In this document: positions 1-8,173 of the stretch, one piece after another
How the letters are laid out: every line of letters starts with the position of its first letter
Position numbering within the stretch: the first letter of the stretch is position 1
NCBI GenBank assembly: GCA_943369525.1
Contig: CALRNL020000004.1
Span: 124,001 to 188,000 of the forward strand
Length of the DNA: 64,000 bases
Direction of reading: 5' to 3'
Origin: BAIKAL-G1 sp943369525
GTDB lineage: Bacteria > Cyanobacteriota > Cyanobacteriia > PCC-6307 > Cyanobiaceae
Notes under the pieces: generated by a model
Told to the model about the DNA's origin: nothing
The model's input: only the letters and a program-made list of their open reading frames with translations
Databases searched by the model: none
Translations under genes and position numbers: made by a program

Positions 1-228
1 CCGCTGGGCGGCCCGGTACACCAGGTTGTCCGGGCCACCACGGAGGTGGGAACCTTCGCTGCCCTCAATGATCAGGTCGAAGCGCTCCTGATCGCCTTCA
101 ATGCTGCGTAACTCAAAGCGATTGTTGAGATCGAGGGCGGCGCCAAGGCAATCAAATCCCGGGCCGAGGTTGGCTGTGGTGGCTGGAACATCGACCACAA
201 CCCCCTCTCCGATGTCGGGGCGCACCAT
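1..228 (-). CDS. thrB: Homoserine kinase, N-terminal part (cut by the window edge)
   Basis: Reading leftward from the ATG at 228 gives 76 codons that run off the window without a stop. The start reads MVRPDIGEGVVVDVPATTAN, followed by LGPGFDCLGAALDL, which is the GHMP-kinase N-terminal signature typical of ThrB. The enzyme phosphorylates L-homoserine with ATP in threonine biosynthesis, in the cytosol. Only the first substrate-binding strand and the lead-in to the ATP loop are present; the glycine-rich ATP loop lies outside. It follows glk on the same strand, with 76 bases between the glk stop and this ATG. The call rests on this N-terminal signature only. Confidence 0.9.
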   Translation of the reverse strand, partial: MVRPDIGEGVVVDVPATTANLGPGFDCLGAALDLNNRFELRSIEGDQERFDLIIEGSEGSHLRGGPDNLVYRAAQR

Positions 229-304
229 GGGGTCCTTACTTCTTGAATCAGTGTCCCACCCGCCGGGACACGGGCCGATCCCCGGCCCCCGGCCCCCGGC
301 GACC

Positions 305-1303
305 TCAGGTCAGCAACATCCGGGCGCGACAGGCAGCGCTGAACAGGCCAGCTTCCGGGTCAACCAGGGCTTGGATCGGGACCTGCTGCACAATCGCGCC
401 CATGCGGCCCTTGGCCATAAGGGGGTCCAGGAACCGGGCTGAGGCCAGTTCTGGCAACAGTTTGGCCGCCGTGCCGCCGCCCACCCAGAGGCCGCCCAGG
501 CAGAGGCTTTGCAGCACCAGATCGCCTGCTGCCGAGCCATAGGCCCCCAGCCACAGGCTCAGGGCGCGATCGGCCAGGGGGTCACCGGCTGCCGCCGCCT
601 GGTGGGTGCGCTCGGGCAGGTCGGCTAGGGGGATACCGGCTAGGTGGTGGGGATCGCTGGCCTGGTGGCAACTGAGCACCCACCGCATCACCTCGCCCAG
701 GCCCGTGCCACTGACGATTCGCTCGATCGAGACCCGCTCCAGACCCTGGTCTGCGATCAACCATTGCTTGAGGTCCCATTCGTCCTGGTTGCGGGGGGCG
801 AATTCGGAGTGGGAGGCCTCGGTGGCTAGGGCCACCAGGCCGTTGTCCGTTGGCACCCCGAGGGCCACACCCAGGCCCGTGCCCGCCCCCAGGATGGCCA
901 CCGGCGCCAGGGGGTCGCCGCCACCGGCCGGTTGCCTGAGCGGGGCCTGCTGTTCGGCGGCCAGGTGGGGCAAGCCGTAGATCAGAACGGCGAAATCATT
1001 GACCAGTTCCAGCCGCTCCAGCCCCAGGGCCCGGCCCAGGGAGTCTTGGCAGAGCTCCCAGGGCAGGTTGGTGAGTTTCACCCGGCCCTGGCGCACCGGC
1101 CCAGCCACGGCCAGGCAACCGGCGCTGGGTTGCGCGTCGCAGCCCGCTAAAAAGTGGGCCACTAGGGCGTTGAAATCGGGCCACTGGCCCGAGGCATAGC
1201 GCTCCGATCGGGTCTTGATCAGGCTTGTGCCGTCAACCTGGTAGGTGGCCAGGAGGGTTTTGGTGCCGCCTAGGTCGCCGGCCAGCAGGGTGATGGGGGC
1301 CAT
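305..1303 (-). CDS. glk: Glucokinase
   Basis: Predicted 332-residue ATP-dependent glucokinase, making glucose 6-phosphate in the cytosol. Visible family motifs in order are LAGDLGGTKT near the N terminus (phosphate-binding loop), LVNDFAVLIYGLP carrying the catalytic Asp, ILGAGTGLGVALG, HSEFAPRNQDEWDL, and the C-terminal GGLWVGGGTAAKLLPEL. I chose the ATG at 1303, whose product begins MAPITLLAGDLGG, because family members start just before this loop. An in-frame ATG at 1378 would add 25 proline-rich residues and is less likely. It lies between thrS and thrB on the same strand. Confidence 0.93.
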   Translation of the reverse strand: MAPITLLAGDLGGTKTLLATYQVDGTSLIKTRSERYASGQWPDFNALVAHFLAGCDAQPSAGCLAVAGPVRQGRVKLTNLPWELCQDSLGRALGLERLELVNDFAVLIYGLPHLAAEQQAPLRQPAGGGDPLAPVAILGAGTGLGVALGVPTDNGLVALATEASHSEFAPRNQDEWDLKQWLIADQGLERVSIERIVSGTGLGEVMRWVLSCHQASDPHHLAGIPLADLPERTHQAAAAGDPLADRALSLWLGAYGSAAGDLVLQSLCLGGLWVGGGTAAKLLPELASARFLDPLMAKGRMGAIVQQVPIQALVDPEAGLFSAACRARMLLT

Positions 1304-1422
1304 GGGGCGGATCGGGCTCAAGGGTGGGGGCCGGCCGGCCTGGGGCCTGGCTGGCTTGGGGACGGTCACTGGGGACATGGGCCTGGCGGCCCTGGACCAA
1401 CGGCTGGCTCAAGCCGACTGGT

Positions 1423-3330
1423 TCACGCCGGCTGACTGGCGAGGAGTCCCAGCCCCGGCGCCCGCTCCCGGTTGGCCTGGCTTGCGGCAATGAGCAGGGT
1501 CTCGATCGCCACGGCGCCCAGGTCGCCCTCGCGGCGGCTGCGCAGGCTCAAGGTGCCGCTCTCGGCCTCCTGGGCGCCGATCACGGCCAACACGGGGATC
1601 TTCTGCTGTTCGCCGTTGCGAATCAGCTTGCCGAGTCGCTCGCCGCTGTGGTCGATGGCGGCGCGAATTCCGGCGGCCTTGAGTTGGGCCAAGAGCCCTT
1701 CCGCGTAGGACCGCACCTCATCGGTAACTGGTAGCAAGCGCACCTGCTCTGCCGCCAGCCAGAAGGGGAAATCACCGGCATAGTTTTCTGTCATGATCCC
1801 GAAGAATCGCTCCAGGGAACCGAAGATCGCCCGATGAATCATGATCGGCCGCTGGCGGCTTCCGTCGGCGGCCACGTACTCAAGATTGAAGCGTTCGGGC
1901 AGGTTGAAATCCAATTGAATGGTCGAGCATTGCCACATCCGGCCGATGGCATCTTCAATCTTGAGGTCGATCTTGGGGCCATAGAAGGCACCCCCACCCT
2001 CATCAATTTTGTAGGACCAACCCTTGCGCTCTAGGGCCTCAATTAGGCCCTGGGTGGCTAGCTGCCAGACGGCATCATCACCGATCGATTTCTCCGGTCG
2101 GGTTGAAAGATTGATTTCGTAGGTTTTGAAGTCGAAGGTGCTGAGGATTGTCTCGGTGAGATCAAGGATGCGCAGGATTTCATCGCCGATCTGTTCGGGT
2201 AGGCAGAAAACATGGGCGTCGTCCTGGGTGAAGCCGCGAACCCGCATCAGGCCATGCATCACGCCGGGCCGTTCATAGCGGTAGACGGTTCCCAGTTCCG
2301 CCCAGCGAATTGGTAACTCACGGTAACTGCGCAACGTGTTGGCGTAGGTGAGCACGTGGAAGGGACAGTTCATCGGTTTGAGCTGGTATTGGCGCTCATC
2401 CACCTGCATGGGCCCGAACATGCTTTCGGCGTAGAAATCCAGGTGGCCCGAGGTTTTCCAGAGGCTGATGTCCGCCACGTGGGGTGTGTAAAGCAGCTCA
2501 TAGCCATCGGCGAAGTGGGCCGAGCGCCAAAAGTCCTCAATCAGCAGGCGCATGCGGGCACCGCGGGGGTGCCAGAACACCAGGCCCGCTCCGGCCTCGT
2601 CTTCAATCGAAAACAGGTCTAGGTCGGTGCCGAGGCGGCGGTGGTCGCGGCGCAGGGCCTCTTGCTTGCGGCGTTTGTATTCGGCGAGTTGCTCTGCGGT
2701 TTCCCAGGCGGTGCCATAGATGCGTTGCAGCTGGGCCCGTTTTTCATCGCCGCGCCAATAGGCCCCGGCCACACTTTCCAGCTCAAAAGCCTTGGGGTTG
2801 AGTTCGCTGGTGTTGGCCACGTGCGGGCCAGCGCAGAGGTCCCACCAGTCATCTCCGAGGGTGTACAGGCTGATCGGTTCCTGGATGCCCTCCAGGATTT
2901 CCAGTTTGTAGGGCTCGTTCTGGGCCGTAATGCGGGCTTCCGCTTCGGCCCGGCTCACCTCGAGCCGTTGTAGGGGTAGGCGCCGGCCGATGATTTTGGC
3001 CATCTCCTTTTTGATTGCCTTGAGATCGGCTTCGGTGAAGGGTTCCGGGTTGTCGAAGTCGTAGTAGAAGCCGGATTCGGTCCAGGGGCCGATCGTGACC
3101 TGGGCCTGGGGGAAGAGCTTCTGAACCGCCATGGCCAGCACGTGGCTCATCGAATGGCGGATGCGCAGCAGTTGGGGGCTTTCGCTGGTTTTCGGCAGGC
3201 TGATGGCTGGTCCCTCGGCGGTTGCTGGGCCCAGCGCCTCGGCAGGCGTCAAGGTGCTGCTAGGGGCCGCGCCGTTGCTCAGGGCTGGATCGGCGGAGCG
3301 GCTAGCGGTCACGGCTGGGGGAAAGCGCAA
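1423..3330 (-). CDS. thrS: Threonyl-tRNA synthetase lacking the TGS domain
   Basis: 635-residue class II synthetase that charges tRNA-Thr. The editing domain begins at about residue 60 with RIRHSMSHVLAMAVQKLFP and continues to the metal-site piece DLCAGPHV. The catalytic core contains MNCPFHV (zinc Cys), motif 2 around YRYERPGVMHGLMRVRGFTQ, FYGPKIDLKIEDAIGR, and motif 3 around MIHRAIFGSLERFFGIM. The C-terminal anticodon-binding domain follows. The first 55 or so residues are a low-complexity Ala/Pro/Ser-rich leader instead of the usual TGS domain. From memory, picocyanobacterial ThrRS proteins share this architecture. The gene is divergent from the DUF2605 gene, 42 bases away. Confidence 0.96.
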   Translation of the reverse strand: MRFPPAVTASRSADPALSNGAAPSSTLTPAEALGPATAEGPAISLPKTSESPQLLRIRHSMSHVLAMAVQKLFPQAQVTIGPWTESGFYYDFDNPEPFTEADLKAIKKEMAKIIGRRLPLQRLEVSRAEAEARITAQNEPYKLEILEGIQEPISLYTLGDDWWDLCAGPHVANTSELNPKAFELESVAGAYWRGDEKRAQLQRIYGTAWETAEQLAEYKRRKQEALRRDHRRLGTDLDLFSIEDEAGAGLVFWHPRGARMRLLIEDFWRSAHFADGYELLYTPHVADISLWKTSGHLDFYAESMFGPMQVDERQYQLKPMNCPFHVLTYANTLRSYRELPIRWAELGTVYRYERPGVMHGLMRVRGFTQDDAHVFCLPEQIGDEILRILDLTETILSTFDFKTYEINLSTRPEKSIGDDAVWQLATQGLIEALERKGWSYKIDEGGGAFYGPKIDLKIEDAIGRMWQCSTIQLDFNLPERFNLEYVAADGSRQRPIMIHRAIFGSLERFFGIMTENYAGDFPFWLAAEQVRLLPVTDEVRSYAEGLLAQLKAAGIRAAIDHSGERLGKLIRNGEQQKIPVLAVIGAQEAESGTLSLRSRREGDLGAVAIETLLIAASQANRERAPGLGLLASQPA

Positions 3331-3372
3331 GTTCGATCCTACGCAGGGCGAATCGCTCGATACAGTCGCCAG

Positions 3373-3744
3373 GTGGACCGTTCATCGCCTGCTCCGGATT
3401 CAGGCCAGCTCCTGGACGAGCTGCTCGAATCCCTGCTGGTTGATTTCGATTACTGGTTCCGCCGCGGTCTCGACCTGCTGGACCTGGCCCCCGATGCCCT
3501 GGTGCCACCTGCGGAGCAGCGCCGCCTGGCCACGGCCCTGAAGTCGGCCCTGGCCGAACTGGCTGCGGCCCGGGCCCTGCGCCAGGCCAGCCCCTGCCCC
3601 ATGGCCCTGGAGATGGATGCGATGACCCCCTGGCACCGGCTCATGCTCCAGGTCTGGAGCCTGTCCAGCCTGTTGCGCCAGGCGGGGGTGGTGGTCCCGG
3701 AGCAGGACCGTTATGGCCCCCCTGGGGGCCCGGCGAGGGGATAG
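3373..3744 (+). CDS. DUF2605 family protein
   Basis: Small 123-residue protein. The pattern QLLDELLESLLVDFDYWFRR, then LAPDALVPPAEQRR, then MTPWHRLMLQVWSL, matches the cyanobacterial DUF2605 family (an LL-DF-YWF start and an M-PWH-L end). Its function is unknown. The start is inferred as the GTG at 3373, because no ATG precedes the conserved part unless the frame is extended back into thrS on the opposite strand. The last residues after SSLLRQAG are Gly/Pro-rich and probably disordered. It is divergent from thrS and convergent with trpS; both neighbours are tRNA synthetase genes, but no link can be drawn from that. Confidence 0.78.
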   Translation: MDRSSPAPDSGQLLDELLESLLVDFDYWFRRGLDLLDLAPDALVPPAEQRRLATALKSALAELAAARALRQASPCPMALEMDAMTPWHRLMLQVWSLSSLLRQAGVVVPEQDRYGPPGGPARG

Positions 3745-3792
3745 GGCCCCTAGGGCTAGGGGACTGGATTGGGACAGGAAAAACCTTGATGC

Positions 3793-4806
3793 TCAGGCGG
3801 TAGGGAGGAAGCCCAGGGCAGCCTTGGTGCGGGCCAGCGTGGCCTCAGCCACCTCACTGGCCCGCTGGCGGCCCCGCGAGAGCACCCGATCCAGTTCGGC
3901 CGGGTCGCTGGCGAGCTCGGCGTAGCGCTCCTGCACCGGCCTTAGGGCGGCAACTGCCGCTTCGGCCAACAGGGGTTTAAAGCGGCCCCAGCCCATCTCG
4001 CCACATTCGGCGGCCACGGCCTCGCGGGTCTGGCCACTGAGCAGGGCATAGAGCCCGAGCAGGTTGTCGGTTTCGGGCCGCTCGGGATTGCCGAATTCCA
4101 AGCCCATTTGCGGGTCGGTTTTGGCCCGCTTAATTTTTTTGATAATCAGCTCGGGGGGATCGAGCAGGTTGATGCGGGAGCCCTCGTTTGGATCGCTCTT
4201 GCTCATCTTGCTGCGCCCATCGGTGAGGCTCATCACCCGGGCCCCCTCCTTGAGAATCATCGGTTCGGGCACCTTCAACACCGGGGCCTCCTCGCTGCCG
4301 AAGCGACTGTTGATCCGCTGCTGGGCGATGTCCCGCGCTAGCTCCAGGTGTTGCTTTTGGTCTTCACCCACGGGCACCAAATCGGCGTCGTAGAGCAGGA
4401 TGTCGGCCGCCATCAACACCGGGTAGTCGAGGAGGCCCACGGAGACGTTGTCGCCCTGCTTGAGGGCCTTTTCCTTGAACTGGATCATGCGTTCCAGCCA
4501 GTTGAGCGGCGTCACGCAGTTGAGCAGCCAGCAGAGTTCACTGTGGGCGGCCACCTGGCTTTGCACGAACACCGTGGCCTTGGCCGGATCGATGCCGCAG
4601 GCCAGATAGAGGGCTGCCGTGCTGCGGGTGTCGGCCGCCAGCCGGGCCGGATCGTGGGGCACCGTGATCGCGTGCAGATCAACAACACAGAAAAATGTGT
4701 CGTGGCTGTGCTGAAGGTTCACCCAGTTGCGGATCGCCCCCAACCAGTTGCCCAGGTGTAAGGCCCCGGTGGGTTGCACCCCCGAGAGAACCCTTGCGCG
4801 TGCCAT
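3793..4806 (-). CDS. trpS: Tryptophanyl-tRNA synthetase
   Basis: 337-residue class I synthetase. The N terminus reads MARARVLSGVQPTGALHLGN, with the HIGH-type signature (HLGN) at residues 17-20. The KMSKS loop is the exact KMSKSDPNEGSRINLL in the second half, preceded by VMSLTDGRS. The segment GLLDYPVLMAADILLYDADL is the usual tryptophan-pocket helix. Length is normal for bacterial TrpRS. Together with thrS and glk this is a minus-strand block of housekeeping genes. The ATG at 4806 sits exactly where family members start. Confidence 0.97.
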   Translation of the reverse strand: MARARVLSGVQPTGALHLGNWLGAIRNWVNLQHSHDTFFCVVDLHAITVPHDPARLAADTRSTAALYLACGIDPAKATVFVQSQVAAHSELCWLLNCVTPLNWLERMIQFKEKALKQGDNVSVGLLDYPVLMAADILLYDADLVPVGEDQKQHLELARDIAQQRINSRFGSEEAPVLKVPEPMILKEGARVMSLTDGRSKMSKSDPNEGSRINLLDPPELIIKKIKRAKTDPQMGLEFGNPERPETDNLLGLYALLSGQTREAVAAECGEMGWGRFKPLLAEAAVAALRPVQERYAELASDPAELDRVLSRGRQRASEVAEATLARTKAALGFLPTA

Positions 4807-5012
4807 TTGGCTCCAATCCGTTCGGCGGATTCTGCCCTGCCGGCCTGGGGCATGGCCTGCCCGAGCGATGTTTGATCGACGGCTTCAGCCAGGGCCCCTG
4901 CTGGGGCAGAGCCCTCTGTCGGCGGGCACCCCATCGGCAAGGGCCTGGCCGTAGGTCCATCAACCCAGGGGTTACCCACGCCAGGCCCACACTCCACCGG
5001 CCAAGGGGCCGT

Positions 5013-5660
5013 TTAGGCCTCTGGTGCGGCTGGCTCAGCTGCAGGGGCCAGCTCAGCTGTGTCCGCTGCAGCGATGTCCGTTGCCGCGATCTCCGTTACT
5101 GCCCCGGGGCTCCCTTCAGCGCCTGAATCTTCGGTGAAGGGAGCCTCCGCGGGGGCGGCCTCTTCGGCAGGGACTTCTAGGGGCTCTTCGGCCACGGCGA
5201 CCGGCTTGCTCGGGCGGGCGAAGGGATTAGGACGGGAGTTGCCCGCCGGCCGCTCACCGCGACCGCCAGCACCGCCACCCCCCCGGGGTTCGCGGCGACC
5301 TTCGGGCCGTCCCCCTTCGGGGCGGGGTCCAGCCTGGGCCCGTTGGGCTGCGACGACCTCATCAAGCTGGCCTTGCTCGAGCAGCTGGGCCACCGTCCGC
5401 AGGGACAGGCCCAGGGCCGCCACAGTGGACCGCAGACCGAAGGCCTCCTGGATGGCGCGGGCTGCACGCATTTCGTTCTCACTGAGGCGGATGCGGAACC
5501 CGCCCGGTTCGCGGTTGCCGCCCTCGCGACCACCGCCCTCGCGACCGGCTCCCTCACGACCACCGCCCTCCCGTCCGCCACGTCCGCCGCGGAAGCCACC
5601 GTCCTGCTGGCCCTGGGGGCTGGCTGACTGGATGGATGCGTTCGTCTCGTCCGCCATCAC
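5013..5660 (-). CDS. RGG-rich protein with a conserved helical core, function unknown
   Basis: 215 residues in three parts. Residues 20-52 are Gly/Arg/Glu repeats (GGFRGGRGG, then GREGGGREG-type units). Residues 54-105 form an ordered core (FRIRLSENEMRAARAIQEAF, then GLRSTVAALGLSLRTVAQLL) that looks like a helical, perhaps helix-turn-helix-like domain. The remainder is Pro/Glu/Ala-rich with a second GRREPRGGGGAGGRG patch and an acidic tail. RGG runs are known RNA-binding elements in other proteins, so nucleic-acid binding is an inference. An ATG one codon downstream (5657) is an equally good start. I do not recognise the family. It lies 206 bases upstream-side of trpS on the same strand. Confidence 0.72.
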   Translation of the reverse strand: MMADETNASIQSASPQGQQDGGFRGGRGGREGGGREGAGREGGGREGGNREPGGFRIRLSENEMRAARAIQEAFGLRSTVAALGLSLRTVAQLLEQGQLDEVVAAQRAQAGPRPEGGRPEGRREPRGGGGAGGRGERPAGNSRPNPFARPSKPVAVAEEPLEVPAEEAAPAEAPFTEDSGAEGSPGAVTEIAATDIAAADTAELAPAAEPAAPEA

Positions 5661-5674
5661 CGCAGCACTGGAAA

Positions 5675-6226
5675 TCAGGATTCAGTGTGACGCATGGGGG
5701 TTGGCGATGGCCAGCACCACTCGATCCGGTGCGGCTCCGGGGCACCGGCGCGGGCCAGCACCACCAGGGGAATCGGCTTGGGCCCATCGGCCTCCATCCA
5801 GCGGCGGTAGGCGGCCAAAAGGGCCAGGTAGCGATCGAGGGTCCAGCCGTGGTTGCCGGTCTCTTGGGCGCTCCAGAAGCGCCTCAGGGCCTGCTGGAAG
5901 GACTCCCGTCCGAATTCTTGCCAGCAGAGTTGCTCCGCCAGGCAAGCCTCCAGACCCGAGTGGTGCAGGTGTCGAAAGCGCACCAGCTCCGGCGCTTCCC
6001 CACTGGCATCGGGGAGCAGGACCTGGCCCAGGTCTTGCACAGGCACCGGCTTTAGCCGTAGCCAGCAGCGATCAAGCAACAGAACGGGCAGATCGCCTTG
6101 CCAGCCATACCCCTGTTGGCGAACCAGCAGGCCATCGGTGAACTGGCGCTGGCTCAAGCTGAGCAGGGTCCCGCCGTCGTCACAGGTCTGGCTGGGCGGC
6201 GCGGACCCGAAGCCGGGCTGGGTCAT
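5675..6226 (-). CDS. Conserved-looking hypothetical protein
   Basis: 183-residue protein with no family I recognise. It begins MTQPGFGSAPPSQTCDDGGT and contains a tryptophan-rich, folded-looking middle: LPVLLLDRCWLRLKPVPVQD, LVRFRHLHHSGLEACLAEQ, and WTLDRYLALLAAYRRWME. No signal peptide or membrane segment is visible, so a soluble cytosolic protein is likely. It sits 14 bases upstream of the RGG-rich gene on the same strand, so the two probably share a transcript. Reading-frame quality (strong G/C at third positions and few rare codons) supports it as real. Confidence 0.68.
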   Translation of the reverse strand: MTQPGFGSAPPSQTCDDGGTLLSLSQRQFTDGLLVRQQGYGWQGDLPVLLLDRCWLRLKPVPVQDLGQVLLPDASGEAPELVRFRHLHHSGLEACLAEQLCWQEFGRESFQQALRRFWSAQETGNHGWTLDRYLALLAAYRRWMEADGPKPIPLVVLARAGAPEPHRIEWCWPSPTPMRHTES

Positions 6227-6351
6227 GGCGACGGCGAGGTGTGGAACTCACCCTATGGGCAATGACCCCGGGGTTGATGTCGGTGGCGGCGCTGGGCCTG
6301 TGCAGGCTGCGGCGGTTGAGCTAAACAGGCTGGGTTGGAGCCTGTCTTGCC

Positions 6352-7869
6352 TTGAGCGCCCAAGCCGATTCCAGCGCCCCCTCCGATCCCAATTCAGAGG
6401 GTCCCGGCGGGGTTGGTTGGCCGCCCCAGATCGGCCCGTCGGCTCCTGAACGGACCTCGCTCCTCCAGCTGGGCCTCCCCAAGGGCCTGCCAGGTCAGCT
6501 CTTGCGCCAGGGGCTGATCGGGCGCTGGTGGCCCCTGGCGGCCTCCCTGGCCGGGGGCTGGGCCCTGGCCGACAGCCTCCATCTGTCGTCCGTCTTGCCC
6601 CTGGTGGCCGCTGGCGCCGGCTGCTGGCTGCTGGCCCGGCGTCGGCCCGCCGTGGCAGCCGCCACCCTGCCCCGCTCCAGCGAGGGCTGGATCGCCCGCT
6701 GCCAAACGGTCTTGGCCCAGTTCGAGCGCCTCGAGGGGCAGGCAGCTCCAGGTCAATCCCAACGACTTGGGGACCTGGAGGCGCTCAAGCAGCAGCAACA
6801 GCGCCAGCGGCTCGATGTTGCCCTGAGTGGCTGCCGGTTGCCGGAGCCTGGCCACCAGGCCGCGATTGCGGCCGCGATCACGGCCAATCAGGCCAGCCGT
6901 TTGTCGATGCGCCTGCACTGGAGCCATCCCCTACCGGCCCAGAGTCCCGATTGGCAGTGGCCCCAGGTCTTCAGCCATTGCGATCACCTGCTCTATTGCC
7001 TGGAGCTACCGCTCCAGGCCGCTGACCTGCGCTGGATCGAGGCCCTGCCGCTCAAGCAGTCCATCTGGCTTCTGGTCAATCCAGGAGCCGCCGGCCTGCG
7101 GCCAGAGCGCCAGGCCGAATTGGAGGCCCAGTTGCCCGCCCCCCTGCGCCAGCGCTGGTTCGCCTGGACCAGCCCAGCCGTTAAGGGCCAGGAAACCAAC
7201 CTTCAGGGCCAGGAGACCGCATTAGCAGACGAGTTGGCCCCCCTGGTCCAGGCCCTGGAGCGCCATGGCCAAGCCCAGATTGATGGCACGGTCTGCCGCT
7301 GCCTCGAGGCCCTGCACGGGCGTTGGCAGGCGGAGTTGGAGGTCCTGCGGCGGCAACGGTTGCAGCTGCTGGTGGGCCAAACCCAATGGGCCGTGGCGGC
7401 CGGGGTGGTGTTGACGCCCCTGCCCAGCCTGGATTTGCTGGTGCTGGCCGGGGCCAATGGCCTGATGCTTCAGGAGATGGGCCGCCTCTGGGACAGCCCC
7501 TGGACCCTGGATCAGCTCCAGGCCGCAGGCCAGGAACTGGCCAAGGCCGCCCTGCAGCTGGGGGTGGTGGAGTGGAGCAGCCAGGCCCTGGCGGGAATCA
7601 TCAAATGGCACGGCGCCACCTGGTTGGTGGGCAGTGCCGTGCAGGCCCTCAGTGCCGCCTACCTGACGCGGGTGGTCGCCCGGGCCATGGCCGATTACCT
7701 GGCCCTGGCCTCCGGGGTGGCGGAAGCGGACCTGGCCCTGCTCAAGGTCCAGGCACCCCTGCTGGTGGCCCGGGCGGCGGAAACGGAAAAGCTCGATTGG
7801 TCGGCCTTTTTGCAGCAGGGTCAGCAATGGCTGCGCCAGCAAGCGGCCCTGGTCCCCGCAACCCCTTGA
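6352..7869 (+). CDS. DUF697/YcjF-type membrane protein without a GTPase domain
   Basis: 505 residues. The C-terminal ~170 residues carry the DUF697 pattern: RQRLQLLVGQTQWAVAAGVV, LTPLPSLDLLVLAGANGLML, and LVGSAVQALSAAYLTRVVAR, with hydrophobic helices likely inserted in a membrane. A hydrophobic hairpin also occurs near residues 55-95 (RWWPLAASLAGGWALADSLH onward). DUF697 often follows a GTPase domain, but no P-loop GxxxxGK[ST] or NKxD motif is visible here. The start is uncertain: 6352 is a TTG, and later starts would remove only a disordered leader. It is transcribed toward psbA with a 304-base gap. Confidence 0.75.
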   Translation: MSAQADSSAPSDPNSEGPGGVGWPPQIGPSAPERTSLLQLGLPKGLPGQLLRQGLIGRWWPLAASLAGGWALADSLHLSSVLPLVAAGAGCWLLARRRPAVAAATLPRSSEGWIARCQTVLAQFERLEGQAAPGQSQRLGDLEALKQQQQRQRLDVALSGCRLPEPGHQAAIAAAITANQASRLSMRLHWSHPLPAQSPDWQWPQVFSHCDHLLYCLELPLQAADLRWIEALPLKQSIWLLVNPGAAGLRPERQAELEAQLPAPLRQRWFAWTSPAVKGQETNLQGQETALADELAPLVQALERHGQAQIDGTVCRCLEALHGRWQAELEVLRRQRLQLLVGQTQWAVAAGVVLTPLPSLDLLVLAGANGLMLQEMGRLWDSPWTLDQLQAAGQELAKAALQLGVVEWSSQALAGIIKWHGATWLVGSAVQALSAAYLTRVVARAMADYLALASGVAEADLALLKVQAPLLVARAAETEKLDWSAFLQQGQQWLRQQAALVPATP

Positions 7870-8173
7870 GAACGCAGGCAGTGATCGCATCGCTGGTCGG
7901 GCTGCCCCAGGGTTTGCTCCCGCTGCGATTACGGCCGCTGCATTGACCGTGGCTGCGTTGACCGTGGCTGCGATGACTGCCCCTGCGATGACTGCCTTTG
8001 AAAATCAGCTTTGTGAAGTTGCTTTGCGAGGTTAGGGGCGTTGCAAAGAAAGTTAAAGGCGCCTGAAGTTTGTTGAAGGGGTTTGACGTTTGGTTTCGCC
8101 CTGGTGTGCTTGGGCAGGACGTTCTTAGCGTTGGGGTGCCGCTTTTGGCGGCAAACCCGTTCTCTTTCCTTCC
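7870..8173 (+). promoter_or_regulatory. psbA upstream region and 5' leader with a 15-base tandem repeat
   Basis: 304 bases without a gene. From 7943 to 7997 a 15-base unit is repeated about 3.7 times: two identical copies of TTGACCGTGGCTGCG (7943-7957 and 7958-7972), then ATGACTGCCCCTGCG (7973-7987) and a partial fourth copy. Further down the sequence turns A/T-richer around 8005-8065, where the psbA promoter is expected, including TTGCAA and TTGACG elements. I cannot assign -35 and -10 boxes with confidence. No good Shine-Dalgarno sequence precedes the psbA ATG; the leader ends in a pyrimidine-rich TCTCTTTCCTTCC. Confidence 0.5.
7943..7997. repeat. 15-base tandem repeat, about 3.7 copies, upstream of psbA
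   Basis: Two perfect copies of TTGACCGTGGCTGCG are followed by a third copy with changes (ATGACTGCCCCTGCG) and a truncated fourth (ATGACTGCCT). The period is exactly 15 bases. It lies 74-128 bases after the stop of the DUF697 gene and about 180 bases before the psbA ATG. The repeat could be slippage-generated filler or a set of regulator sites; the sequence does not decide. Confidence 0.85.
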
